Below are positions 33,941 to 45,834 of a DNA stretch of 64,000 nt, one piece after another; the first letter of the stretch is position 1, and every line of letters begins with the position of its first letter. The position numbers were made by a program, and so were the translations under genes. Source of the DNA: Dichetophora obliterata (Eukaryota; Arthropoda; Insecta; Diptera; Sciomyzidae); assembly GCA_963920525.1 (NCBI GenBank), contig OY986439.1, positions 212,496,500-212,560,499 of the forward strand, in the 5' to 3' direction. Under the pieces are notes generated by a model that searched no databases, had not been told where the DNA came from, and was given only the letters and a program-made list of their open reading frames with translations.

Positions 33941-35805
33941 GTGCTGAAAATAATGCTATTTACTTGCTTTGAGCAATTTTAGTTCTGATTTCTTTACAGA
34001 ACTGAGTATGTATGATATTTCCTTAACATGAGCTACCTGTAGTGAGCAGCTAAATATTACTGTATTGACTTGTGCAGACCACAGATTACCATAACAACAA
34101 CAATAAAGACGACAAGCACACGCACCACAAACAATGCTGACAGTACTGCCAGTAGCAACAACAAAAAGCGCAATTAGTAGCGACCACAACACGACAAAGT
34201 CACTAGTGCAGCAGCAACAGCGTTGCCACAATGCTAGCAAATTTCAACCAAAAGTGTTGCCACTTGAAATGCACTCAGTCACTACCTTATTTTGATGTTG
34301 CTATTATTGTTGTTGAACTCGAGCTACGCGTAACGCTTTGAATTTAAATTTGAATTTAAATTGAGCACAAAGTGAGTAATTAGTTATTCTGCTCATTACA
34401 CTGATTGTCGAAGGACAATCATGAAAAGGATCTCTGCAGCGCACATCAACTGCAAAAGAATGTTTGCGGTAACGACTAGCATTTGCTGTAATTGAGTAGC
34501 AGTTAATTGCGTTGACTTGGCAAAGAACAAATACCACAAAAACAAGTTGGAAAAGTTTTTAATAAAGCTGGTGCACAAGCAGGCAAGGACTTTAGAGTAG
34601 AGCACACCTAAAAATATGCTAATAAAAAAATGTAATTTCATTAAGAAATTCAATAAAAACTACTGAAGCGAATAGACATGAATGTTGGTTGAAGTCAGAG
34701 CTGATGGATGAATGGTAGGGTAGTCTGATAGTAAAAAACTTTGATTCAGGCTTTTACTGCCCAATTACAAGAAATATATTCATTTGAAAAGATATCAAAA
34801 CAATTTCTGAAAGATTTTATATTTGAAATTTTGATAACACAGCAACAGACAAAATAATCTCGAACTGCCATCAATCGATTCTGAAAGAGTAGTGAAAAGT
34901 AATTTTTTTTTATTTTTCCTATAGATTCCAAATTTTGTAAAGTTTTTATGTTCACAGAGCTACAATGAAATTGTTTAAGTAGTATTTTTGTAAAATATTT
35001 TTACCATCGAAAGCCCTTCTGAGAGTCTTTTTTACCATTTTTAAGAAAAATTTCAAAACTTAATGCTTTTACTGTAAGTTTTTATTCCCATTTTTAAATA
35101 AAAAAATCATAATTAAATGTGTTTGAATAACAAGGAAATATGTAATAAAGCCATGTAAGTACGCACAAAAAATTGTTTAATTGCCATTAACATTAAGCCA
35201 CGAAAACAATGACACGTCTGCAAGACGTATGGTTAACTTTTGAGTGACTTTTACTAATAAGCATATCAAAAAAGGGTTAAAGCGATTTGTCATGAAGTTA
35301 ATTCAACGTTAAGGGCAAGTTCTCATGAAGCTCTACCAGAAAATTCTATTTTTTGTTTTTACTTTTCGATAGCTTATGATGTGAAACATATGTTCCAAAA
35401 GCAGTTTTGCCGATAGCGATTGCATAAAAAAGTTATCGCATACGAAAGGAAGCCATATTTTAATTGACGCACTCGAAACAATCGTTAACCAAATTTTAAA
35501 ACGCGTTTTTTGAAAAATCATGTTTTTCAAACTGGTCTCCACGATATCACAAGAACAACCTTCCCTAAGGATTGGCATGGATTATTTTTATTTTAAAGTA
35601 CATAAAATTAATTTTATTCTAAACCTAGATTTAGATAATATTGATTGGTTTTTTTTAGAGAACTGAAAAGAGCGAAAATGTCAAAAAAAAGTTACTTAAA
35701 ATTGAAATGCCCGCCATTTTTGTTATTTTGAACTATTTATTGGTACATGTAATAGGTTCAAGCTCCAAATAAATAAACTTTAATATTTAAAATTTTTTGT
35801 TTTTA
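33941..35805. other. Unique AT-rich sequence, no gene
   Basis: CAA/GCA-rich patches at 34085-34225 give short cysteine-rich frames on the opposite strand that I regard as artefacts. Nothing else is supported. Confidence 0.6.
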
Positions 35806-36092
35806 CAATTGAAAGTTTTCTATATGACCTTGTTATTTATTATATTGATTTTCTATGATTTAAATACAAATTCTAAATGTTTGATAGTTAAAATCATTCT
35901 TGATTTTATATACAAATTCTAGTTGTTTGATAGTTTAAAATCGTTTATTGAGCTTTGGGTCAAGTTAGAACAATTTCTCTAACGAATTTTTCCAAAGAAA
36001 CAACAACAACATTTTGAATATGAAAAAGAAAACGTCAATAACTGATTTTATTGCAATTTCGGCCCTGCTACAGGCTTCATCAGAAATCTTTG

Positions 36093-36150
36093 TGATGCCG
36101 ACGGGAATCGAACCCGGGCCGTGATCGCCCCGAGCAAGCGCACTATACCA
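36093..36150 (-). other. tRNA-like segment, left arm
   Basis: The minus strand reads GGTATAGTGCGC ... GGCCCGGGTTCGATTCCCGT, then CGGCATCA. The T-arm and B-box are intact and the 3' acceptor strand CGGCATC is present. No matching 5' acceptor GATGCCG lies at the right distance, so it is not a functional tRNA gene. Confidence 0.7.
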
Positions 36151-36290
36151 AAAAATGTTATTTCAGTGTCAATTTCTCAGTTTTTCTCCTAACATAAGCA
36201 TAAATTAAAGTAAAGCAAAAAAAAAAGAACAACAAGAAATATGAAAGGGAGAAAAACGGAGAAATTGACACTGAAATCTCATCGCCTCTG

Positions 36291-36357
36291 TTGTTGTAGT
36301 GCGCTAAAATACACTTGAACGGCGACTACGGCCTGGGTTCGATTCCCGCCGGCATCA
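36291..36357 (+). other. tRNA-like segment, right arm
   Basis: TTGTAGTGCGC ... GGCCTGGGTTCGATTCCCGC then CGGCATCA. It is the mirror of the left-arm segment, with a different anticodon-arm region (CTAAAATACACTTGAACGGC against CTTGCTCGGGGCGATC). The T-arm is conserved while the middle has diverged. Confidence 0.68.
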
Positions 36358-36645
36358 CAAAGATTTCTAATGAAGCCTGTAGCAGGGCCGAAATTGCAAT
36401 AAAATCAGCTAGTGATGCTTTCTTTTCATATTGAAAATGTTGTTGTTGTTGTTTAGAAAAAATTCGTATGAGCAAATAATTGTTCTAACCTGACCTAAAG
36501 CTCAATAAACGATTTTAAAATCAAACAACTGGAATTTGTATTTAAAATCAGGTATGATTTAAACTATCAAATATTTAGAATTTGTATTAAAATCATAGAA
36601 AATTGACGTAGTAAACAAAAATGTCATATAGAAAACTTTTAATTA

Positions 36646-37231
36646 TTATAATTATTATTATTCAGACAGGTACTTTTAAAAAGCAAGTTTGATTAAATTT
36701 TTGTAATTTTTTTTGGTTCTTGAACAGTGTAGATAATAATTCAAGTAAAAACAGCACACAAGTTTTCAAATTCCTTACCATATATATTCACTTTTTATAG
36801 AAAAAGCTCTTTTAGTTTCTATTTAATGTCTTTGTTAGGTTACACCTTGAAACGCAAGTGCCGTTAATTGACTTTCAATTAAACTAAGCACCTCGTGCGA
36901 ATACACAATAATTTAAAATAAGAGTATTTGGAAATTTATAGACAACCATTAAATACTTAAACAGAGTGATTCATGAATATTTATCATCAATCACTTGGGG
37001 TTGGTCGTAAGCAATAATGTTGCAGCAATATTTCATTAATGAGTCGAATGAACTATCCATTACATTTCGGAAAACGCTTATCTGTAGTTTTGGGTAAAAC
37101 GAACATGGAGCTTAAACTGGTACAATTATGCAAATGCACTTACAATGAATAAAGCTTACGCACATGACTACACTTGGACAGACAGACAGACAGACAGACA
37201 GAGAGATATAGACACACATGAATACACAAGC
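36646..37231. other. AT-rich sequence with a GACA microsatellite
   Basis: (GACA)n covers about 37169-37200. It ends just before the hAT-type element. Nothing else is supported. Confidence 0.65.
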
Positions 37232-38059
37232 CAGTGATGTGATTTCATTTAGTCAAAAATCCCGAAAGCATGTGTAAAAATCCCGATTCGTTCCACTTTA
37301 TGCCATACCTTTGTTGCCAGGCTACTATTGTTATATGGCATATGCACTGAACATGTTACGGATCTATTTAATAAACTTCGGCCCTAGATGCAGTAATTTC
37401 TTTAAAAGTTACAAGTTTTCATACAAATGTACATTTTTAGAATCTATGAGTCGATTATTTCAAACACTTTATTAAGTAGCAGCATATCATGTTTTCAAAA
37501 TAATTCCTTCATACGATAACAGTCATAAAAAGGTTCACTTCTTGTCTTATAATCAGTAAGATCAGAAAAGAAATAAGGAAGGACACAAAAAACATAAAAA
37601 AAAATTTGTATTGTCAATAATACTGTAAAAATGGTTGGTTGCTTTAGAAAAAATTGACAATTATTTATTTGTCAATCAACATTTTTGTAAACATTATCTT
37701 TACCAATGACTGCAGTGTGTTTTTCTTTCCCTCATTCTGTAGGGATCAAATTGAATCTACTAGAAATATAAACAACTAAAATCATAAAAATATATTTTCT
37801 AAAAAATATCTCTTTTCTAATTTTATTATACATTCTAGCAAATCTCCTCTATTTTTAAAGAAAATAAAAACAAAAACCTAAAAAAATGTTGTTCAAAATA
37901 GCTTTGAGAGTAACAGCTGGTAAACCAGCTTCTTATGAATAAATTTGTATAAAATTTAGATCCGAAGTGATGTTATTCATCTGTTTTAAAGACTTTAATT
38001 CTTTCAAAATTTTTACATATTAAAAAAATTCACAAAAAAAAAAAGAGGTATGTTTATGG

Positions 38060-38760
38060 CCGTGCACGATAGAAGTGAATCTTTCAGAAAACTAGACATT
38101 TTTAGTACAACGACTTTTTCATAAAACATCCTTTTATCTCACCTAAAGGCTACGTTTACATTAGACCAAATGACTCATTTGAAATGAGTCATTCAAAAGT
38201 GTTCACTGTTGTAGTATCGTGTAAGCGCCTGTCGTGTAATTTAGTTTGATAACTCAACTTTAAAGTCGAAAGTTGAGTTATCAAACCAGGGATGCTATGA
38301 TTAGGGCGTTTACACGATACTACAACAGTGAACACTTTTGAATGACTCATTTCAAATGAGTCATTGTTTACATTTTAAATGAGTCATTTGGTCCAATATA
38401 AACGTTAAGAATGAGAAAAAAACGAGTTGAAAATAAAAGTTTGATTTTCGATGCAAATATCTCCGCTGATTTTAATTATATTTAATTTAAATAATTTTTT
38501 GTTTAAGAGTTCAATAAAGTAACTCAACAAAAATAGTTTGAACTTTTGAATAGGTTGAAAAAGCCAGTGTCTTTTTTTCAAAAAAATTCAAAAATTTTGA
38601 CATTTCACTCAAAAAATTACGCAAATTTGCTTTTGTTGTAAAAATAAAAACAAGTTTAAATTGAATTTCTGACAACTTTTGTATGACAACATTTATTTGC
38701 AAAAATTCTTCTAGTTATGCAAAAATTGTTAAACTATTTTTTTCGGTTTTTAGCCATATG
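38060..38760 (-). repeat. Dispersed AT-rich repeat, family A, copy 3
   Basis: The minus-strand order matches copy 1: AATTTTTGCATAAC..., ACAACAAAAGC, then GATATTTGCATCGAAAATCA, then AAAAAGTCGTTGTACTAAAA. A MITE at 38151-38406 splits it. The site without the insertion can be compared at 9790-9825. Confidence 0.7.
38151..38406. mobile_element. Palindromic MITE with AAATGAGTCATT arms, 256 bp
   Basis: TACGTTTACATTAGACCAAA at the left and, inverted, AACGTTTATATTGGACCAAA at the right. The arms share AAATGAGTCATTCAAAAGTG and TTCACTGTTGTAGTATCGTG. The centre also pairs (TTGATAACTCAACTTT / AAAGTTGAGTTATCAA). Confidence 0.85.
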
Positions 38761-39476
38761 ATTTTTTTTGGCGAAAGTTATTCTTTTCAAAGGGTTTTTT
38801 ATATTTCTTACAAAATAGTATAGTCTCAAAAATAATTTATGTGTGTTAATGACTCCAAAATATTGTTCTAATCAAATGTTATGACTAAAAATCAATTTTT
38901 TTTTTTTGACATTTTTTTTATTCAAAAAATGTATTTTTGTGTTAAAATTGCTTTTTAATATCATATCATATTAATCGTATAAAATTCTTTCACTATCCCT
39001 TTCGCAGCCGAATTAGCATTCGCAATTCGCCAACTTGTGCACACAAGCACACATATGCACAACGACTAGTACATACTGTGTATACTGTACAACGTAGTAT
39101 ATACTGTACAACGGTATTAAAGAAGTTTTGCTTCAAAAATGTACCACTCAAAGTAATAACACTATATGTATATACTCAAAGCTTTTAAACTTAACTAAAA
39201 GTAAGACAACTAAAGTTGTCCGAGCTGCAATTATGTTAATCTTACAGTTCAGCAGCTACTGCAACGTTTAAAAATGTCCTCAAAATTGGTTTGTGTATAT
39301 GCTAAATCCCATATGCTTAGTCTATTTTGATGTCGCTTTTGGTTTCATTGCGTTTCTAATTACAACGGTGCTAAATAAGTTCCAATTCAATAAATCCAAA
39401 TCTCTTTCGCCCTTTTTGGGTAAAAACGTCTCGAAAAATCGCAAAAGGGGTTAAATTATGCAAAATCACATCACTG

Positions 39477-40021
39477 ACACAGGAACACTACATTTATACC
39501 ACATATAAATTGATTAAAAAAAGCTTTCAAGTGCTTCGATTGTTATGCAATGGTGTTTATGGGAGAGAATTAACAACATTAATTTCGTTGTTTATGTTAT
39601 AATTTCGATGTTTTTGCTATATGAACAATGTTGTTGTTAATATACAATGTTGCAAGGTTTTCGTTGTTTTTCATTTAAAGTACATTTCTTGCACACATAA
39701 TTTTAACTTTACGTAAAGGTATATGTAAAAGCCGCTGTGTGCGTGTTAACAGAAAGAAAAAGCAATTTTTTGACTTATCAATCTTTTGATCCATCAAGCT
39801 TTTAGCTGGCAGGCATCCAGCTATAAAAGAAATTTTGGAAATTTTTGCTCATTATTTTCATTGATGTATTTTCATGTATTTCACATGTATTTTGCAAAAT
39901 ATTTTTTTGTAAGCAGCTACTTTGATGTTTTTAAAGTAAGAAGATTATTTTGTTTTTTTTTTTTAATTTAAGAAATTCAAATTTTTAACTGTAAATGATT
40001 TGCATTGAATCACTTTATGAG
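39477..40021. other. AT-rich sequence, nothing recognised
   Basis: No supported features. Confidence 0.55.
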
Positions 40022-40126
40022 CACTTTAACCGCTTCAATTAGTATCACAAAAATGCAAGAAACTAGTAGCAATGGAATTTCGTGAAGAAAAAAGTATTGC
40101 TTCTCATGACATTGAAGCGGTAAGTG
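40022..40126. repeat. Hairpin related to 45835-45976, diverged copy
   Basis: CACTTTAACCGCTTCAAT at the left pairs with ATTGAAGCGGTAAGTG at the right. The loop and its flank (CAATGGAATTTCGTGAAGAA, then AAAAGTATTGCTTCTC) are nearly the same as in the perfect hairpin at 45.8 kb, although the outer arms are unrelated in sequence. Confidence 0.72.
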
Positions 40127-40462
40127 TCTTTAGAGCTGTTACACAAGCAAGTTTGAGCACAAGTTTTGTATATTTTTTGGATAAATGTATTTAAGTTAGA
40201 AAGTTTTATGAGAAAACTAATTGAAATATATCAATAATTAGAATTTATCTCAAAATAAAAGATTTAAGCAACACTTGCATATTTTTAAGGTCAATAATTA
40301 CACTGTGCGTTTTTGTATCTTTTTTCTCTGTATTTGATAATTTAAACGTTTTTCACTTAATTTTGGTATAAGGAATCTCGTGGCGACATTTGTTTTACCA
40401 CTTTACCGAACATTTTAGAACAAAATTTTTTTATTAAGATAAATCAAAAACTACTCAAGATA
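40127..40462. other. AT-rich sequence, nothing recognised
   Basis: No supported features. Confidence 0.55.
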
Positions 40463-40863
40463 ATGCACTCATTTTCATGTTGATAACTCTTGAAAAATTA
40501 GGATTTTCATTTTCATTTCTTGCCAAAGTTCTTTCTATAATTCTGGCCAACAACTTTGCTGAATAAATGAATATAAAAAAATCGCTTCCAGTGGGTTTTA
40601 TTGAGTGTTTCTTACAAAAAGTCAAACGAAAAGAAAAAAAAAACGTACAACATTGGGTATGAGTAACATTATTTGCTTTGAAGCGTTGAAAGCGAGCAAA
40701 ACATATGTCGCTTATTAAATGTTTAAAGACAATTTTAAATGATTTTTCGTTATATATTTGTTCAACAAAGTTGTTGCCAAGAATCATAGAAAGAAGTTTG
40801 CCGAAAAAACCAAAAATAAAAATCCTAATGGTTCAAGAGTTCTCAACATGCAAATGAGTGCAT
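40463..40863. mobile_element. Foldback MITE with ~105-bp arms, 401 bp
   Basis: ATGCACTCATTTTCATGTTG at the left and, inverted, ATGCACTCATTTGCATGTTG at the right. The arms also share AACTCTTGAA, ATTAGGATTTT, TTCTTTCTAT and CAACAACTTTG. The short frames on each strand that end in similar peptides (NPNFSRVINMKMSA and NPNGSRVLNMQMSA) are simply this inverted repeat. Confidence 0.82.
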
Positions 40864-43104
40864 ATCTGACTAAAAAAAAATTTTTTTGCACTAATCTAAA
40901 GTGGCAAAACGGATGTTACCACGAAATTCCTCATATTTAAATTAAGTGAAAACGTTGAAATTATTAAATGCAGATTTTCGAGCCGCACAGTATTATTTTT
41001 GCATCATAAAATAAAGAATTATCGCTTTATATTGTGTCACGAAAATTAATTATGGGCATTTTTAAGCCTCTACTGCCTCAATTTTTTTTAGTTTAAATAA
41101 TTATCTATAAAATATTTTTATGTCATGAACTAAGAAATCATTCATAAAACAAATTTAAAATCACCCGTTTTGGCGAGATAGGGAACAAATAGACAACTTA
41201 TATCTTCACATTCAATTGTACAGGTAGATATGCCACACAATGTCGCTGTCCGATCACAATGGTTCATATGTCAAAATAATGTAGTGTGCTAACACATATG
41301 CACACTGCCGACCCTTGCGTTTTATTATTTCTTTGTAAACAAGCGGCAATACATTGAGTGACAAATATGCTAGCACTGCACTATTGGCGTGCGCTGCACT
41401 CAATGCATGCGAATGTTGTGGACACTCCTCATTGGAATTGAGTGCGTCTTCATTACTCACTCAATTTTTATGACTGTGCCTAAAATTTCATTCATCAACC
41501 CAGAAATATGCAATTTGAATCCCTCTGGGAATTATAATTCAAGTGCAAGAATGAAACGCAAGGTTAAGAATAAGTATTTTAATTAGTAAATATAGAATAG
41601 CAATAGATTAATAATTTAGTATAACACTTTGTAAAAAGGTTTAAAACAGCCGAGCTGGCCACCAAAAAAGCAGATTTTAAACTAGCAACTCAAGTAGGCA
41701 AATCTCTGCCTTGCTTTGATTACTTTAACTTCTCCTCCTGCCTTGGACTCTGACCAAATGGGCAACAAATTAGTCGTGAGTGAAGGCAAACTCTGCCACT
41801 GACTTAAATTCAAAACAACAGTCTCAAAACATAAATCCATTACAATAAAATATGACTTTGTAATTTTTGTTAAAGTGAAATTAAATTTTTAAAAGCAAAT
41901 TACAAAAAAAAACTTCTCCAATTTGTAGTATATTTTTCTAAGAAGTATTTTAAATCAATAAAACTGAAGCTAAAATAAATAAGCCTGCAGACTGAAAGCT
42001 TTTTAGCGACGCCAAAATTTTATAAGTTTACATGGCTGATAAAGCCCTTAGCTCGAGAGCTAATTTTGAGCATCACGAAATTGATTTGTAAGCATTTTTT
42101 TTAGTTGTTACAGGAATGACACAAATTGTCAGAAATGACAAAATTGTCTTTATTTGGAGATCACAAGCATTAGAGATAACTAAAACACTTTTCCGCACGT
42201 TTTTATCATATATTTGAGAGCTACTTTAATGTGATATACTAAATTTTGTTTTAGTCTATTACTAACTAAACACACAATTGGTTACAGAAAGGACAACATT
42301 ATCTTGGTTTCTACTCGTCAAGACTTTAAAACTTGACGCTTCAATTTACGCAATGGAAAAAATTTGAAAGTTTTAACCGATCAGTTTCGGTCAAAAGCTG
42401 CCATTTTATTAAATTAAATAGTTGATCATCGCAACAAATATATGAAACTTAGAGTCAATTCAAAAAACGAATATGTATTTCTATATATTAAATGAAAGAT
42501 AAACTGTAGACTTTAAATATTGAAATATATTTTTGACACTTTAATGGTGCAAATTTTTGAGAAAGTAAGCAAAAATAATATAAAACTGCTCACAAAATTA
42601 AAATTATTGCTTTAGTTTATTTTATATGTATTTTGTCTAATAGATAATTTAATTATCTTTCAAATGACATGTTTCGAAGATCTATTAGAGATGGTAAAGA
42701 TATTTTACTGAACAGATATTGTACCAAGCAAAAAATTTAAAAAATCGATAACTCGATAACTAGTTGAGGTATCGTTTTTCGGTTCGACCAAACATATTTT
42801 TTTTTTGTTCTAAACAAAAAACCATTTTCAAATCGCTCCAAGTTAATATAATATAGAATATAGAATAATTACTTTTTCTGAAAAAATTCACAACGAAACA
42901 CTGAAACATACATTTTCTCTGAGAAGACAACAAACCCTGGTTGTCATTTATACTTCAGAGAGAATATATTTTTGTTTGCATATTTACGGGTGTTGTCAAA
43001 CGAATGGACAACCTATAATAATTAAATCATGGTTTCACGAGCTTTTTGATGTTTAGTTATCAACCCAAACTCATATAGTAGTTAAAAAACGAAATGCTAT
43101 GATA
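40864..43104. other. AT-rich sequence, no gene
   Basis: Two kilobases without recognisable coding, RNA or transposon signal. A slightly GC-richer patch near 41640-41820 (AGCCGAGCTGGCC, CTCCTCCTGCC) is unassigned. Confidence 0.5.
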
Positions 43105-43454
43105 TCTTTATAACTATATAAAATTCTTTTGTACATGGCTTTGCCGTTGAACTCCTTCTAAACGGCTGGAGAGATTTTTATGAAATTTGGTGTGTGAGTG
43201 CGACTGGGTCTGTAGATGGTTTTGTTTTAAAATTTGACCCGGTAGGTGGCGCTGTTGTTGCTGTGGCAGTGTTTAAAGAAGTATTTGAGAGTATAACTAG
43301 GAAACGATTTGAGAAATTGTCATGATTCTTTGACTAAACCATAAAGGTGTTTGATGAATCTGAGGGCCTAAGTATGTTTGGCAATGATAAAAAAGGTAAA
43401 AAATGTGTGGTAAAGATATATAACTTTTCGATTAACACCGGGTATATCAGCTAG
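43105..43454 (+). mobile_element. Short non-autonomous Helitron, 350 bp
   Basis: It starts TCTTTATAACTATATAAAAT, directly after an A, and ends GGGTATATCAGCTAG, directly before a T. A 5' TC, a 3' CTAG and insertion between A and T are the Helitron hallmarks. Near the 3' end, CACCGGGTA is a weak remnant of the usual GC-rich hairpin. The interior phrase TTTGTACATGGCTTTGCCG recalls common insect Helitron-related repeats. No helicase or replication-initiator frame. Confidence 0.72.
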
Positions 43455-43670
43455 TATTTTATAAAAAGAAAAGTTTCTTTGGCTTTGAATGAAGTGGAAC
43501 TACGAAAAAGGATTTAATTTGTGGAAACCAAAATCAATGCTCGGTGCGAAGCAAATTTTTAACATTTTTTTCAATTGTGATATTTTATAGCTAACTTGCG
43601 ACTTTTTTTAACTTTGCGAGAAAGGAAGTTGAGAGACAGTTTATTACGTACATACAATAAAGAAACTTGT
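43455..43670. other. AT-rich spacer, nothing recognised
   Basis: No supported features. Confidence 0.5.
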
Positions 43671-45420
43671 GTTATGTCTACACAGAGAGTTTAGTTTGAG
43701 TTTTCAGTACAAATTTGAGTTTTACCATTGAACTCAAAATAAACTCTTGACTTCCCAGTACAATTATGCAGAATGAAACTAAATTTGCTTTCTGAATTGG
43801 TCAAAACTTAATTTGGAATTTGTTAGCTACAAGGTAAGTTCAGATTATTGAATGATTTTGTGCAAACAAAGAAATGTCTCAAACAGTCAATGAATTCAAA
43901 CTAAACTTAAACTGAACTTAAACTAAACTCAAACTGAACTCAAACGTAACCCAAACTGAGCTCAAACTATTCTCAAACTAAACTTAAACTAAACTCAAAC
44001 TGAACTCAAACTAAACTCAAACTGAACTCAAATTAAGCTTTAACTGAACTTAAACTAAACTTAAACTGAACTCAAACTAAACTCAAGCTAAACTAAAACT
44101 GAACTCAAACTGAACTCAAACTGAACTCAAATTGAACTCAAACTGAACTCAAATTAAACGGTAACTGAACTTAAACTAAACTCAAACTGAACTCAAGCTA
44201 AATTCAAGCTAAATTCAAGCTAAGCTCAAAATGAACACAAACTAAACTCATACTGAACTCAAACTGAACTCAAACTGAACTCAAACTAAACTCAAACTGA
44301 ACTCAAGCTAAACTTAAACTGAATTTAAACTAAACTCAAACTGAACTCAAACTAAAATTAAACTAAACTTAAACTAAACTCAAACTGAACTCAACTAAAA
44401 TTTAACTGAACTTAAACTTAATTCAAACTGAACTTAAACTAAACTCAAGCTGAACTCAAACTGAACTCAAACTGAACTCAAACTGAACTCTAACTGAACT
44501 CAAACTAAAATTAAACTGAAATTAAACAAAAATCAAACTGAACTCAAACTAAAATTAAACTGAATTTAAACTTAATTCAAACTAAACTCAAACTAAACTC
44601 AAACTCAAATTAAACTGAACTTAAGCTAAACTCTTACTGAACTCAAACTTAAATTAAACTGAACTTAAACTAAACTCAAATTAAACTCAAGTTAAACTCA
44701 AACTGAACTCAAACTAAAATGAAACTGAACTTAAGCTAAACTCTTACTGAAATCAAACTTAAATTAAACTAAACTTAAACTAAACTCAAACTGAACTCAA
44801 ACTGAACTCAAACTAAACTCAAACTGAACTCAAATTTAGCTTTAACTGAACTTAAACTAAACTCAAACTTAATTCAAACTAAACTCAAACTGAACTCAAA
44901 CTGAACTCAAACTGAACTCAAACTGAAATTAAACTTAACTCGAACTGAACTCAAACTAAAATTAAACCGAACTTAAACTAAATTCAAACTTGACTCAAGC
45001 TTAACTCAAACTGAACCCAAACTAAATTCAAACTTAACTCAAGCTAAACTCAAACTGAACTCAAACTGAACTCAAACTGAACTCTAACTGAACTCAAACT
45101 AAAATTAAACTGAAATTAAACAAAACTCAAACTGAACTCAAACTAAAATTAAACTGAATTTAAACTTAATTCAAACTAAACTCAAACTGAACTCAAACTC
45201 AAATTAAACTGAACTTAAACTAAACTCTTACTGAACTCAAACTTAAATTAAACTGAACTTAAACTAAACTCAAATTAAAATCAAGCTAACTCAAACTGAA
45301 CTCAAACTAAAATGAAACTGAACTTAAACTAAAGTCTAACTGAACTCAAACTAAAATTCAACTGAACTTAAATTAAACTCAAACAGAACTCAAACTTAAC
45401 TTTTTTTTTGTAGACTGATC
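43671..45420. repeat. 11-bp minisatellite array bounded by MITE-like ends
   Basis: About 1.5 kb (43890-45402) consists of variants of CAAACTRAACT, roughly 135 units. The left boundary GTTATGTCTACACAGAGAGT, then TTAGTTTGAG, matches the terminus of the MITE at 7025 in form. Its complement contains AACTCAAACTAAACTC, the array unit itself. A larger repeat is visible: 44460-44740 reappears at 45054-45340, offset 594 bp, exactly 54 units of 11 bp. The right boundary TTGTAGACTGATC resembles a degenerate copy of the left end inverted. Confidence 0.9.
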
Positions 45421-45834
45421 AATCCAACGCTTAGGGGATGTCTCCTAGAAATGTGTAAGCATTCTGTTGATACGGAAGATGGGTGATAGTTAGTTGGAGG
45501 GTGGATATCGTAACACGTATGATCTTTCGTTACGTTACGTTATGTTTCAATAATTTACGCTACATTGAGTAACGTTGAGATTTGTAATGCTACGAAGGTA
45601 ACAACACTTTTCACATATTCACGAGTACAGCCAATCGCAAGAGTCTCAATTAAGAAATTTTCACTTTGTAACATAAGAAAATTTTTGTCTAAAAACATGC
45701 AATTTTTTTAACAGAATGACGTAAAATATCTGCAATATCTCTCTTTAGAGTTGCCACCACAATATTGTCCCTCTACTGTTTAACTGTTTGACTGCCGAGA
45801 AAATAAAATCAAAATAAAGCCAGTGCATACTTTA
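45421..45834. other. Spacer with GTTACGTTACGTTATG repeats
   Basis: A short GTTAC-type tandem lies at 45530-45545. Otherwise AT-rich with no supported features. Confidence 0.55.

Larger units (their letters stand above)
35806..36645. mobile_element. 840-bp foldback element with a tRNA-like sequence in each arm
   Basis: The left arm (35806-36185) and right arm (36240-36645) pair along almost their full length. They share GAAAGTTTTCTATATGACC, GATTTTCTATGATTTAAATA, GTTTGATAGTTTAAAATCG, TTATTGAGCTTTGGGTCAAG, ATTGCAATTTCGGCCCTGC and AATTTCTCAGTTTTTCTCC. The loop is only about 50 bp. Each arm contains a tRNA 3'-half-like segment with a B-box (GGTTCGATTCC). Mismatches are scattered, so the arms have aged as DNA. 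Confidence 0.9.
37232..39476. mobile_element. hAT-type element, 2.25 kb, no intact transposase
   Basis: CAGTGATGTGATTT at the left and its complement ending ATCACATCACTG at the right are classic hAT termini. The 8-bp flanks ACACAAGC (37224-37231) and ACACAGGA (39477-39484) agree at six positions. The interior contains family A repeat sequence and a nested MITE. I find no BED-finger or hATC motif, so it is a non-autonomous or fully decayed copy. Confidence 0.78.

Noticed and set aside
33956..34240. Cysteine-rich 94-codon minus-strand frame
   Set aside because: Translation of CAACAA/GCAGCA-type simple sequence; similar CAA-rich patches occur elsewhere without a gene.
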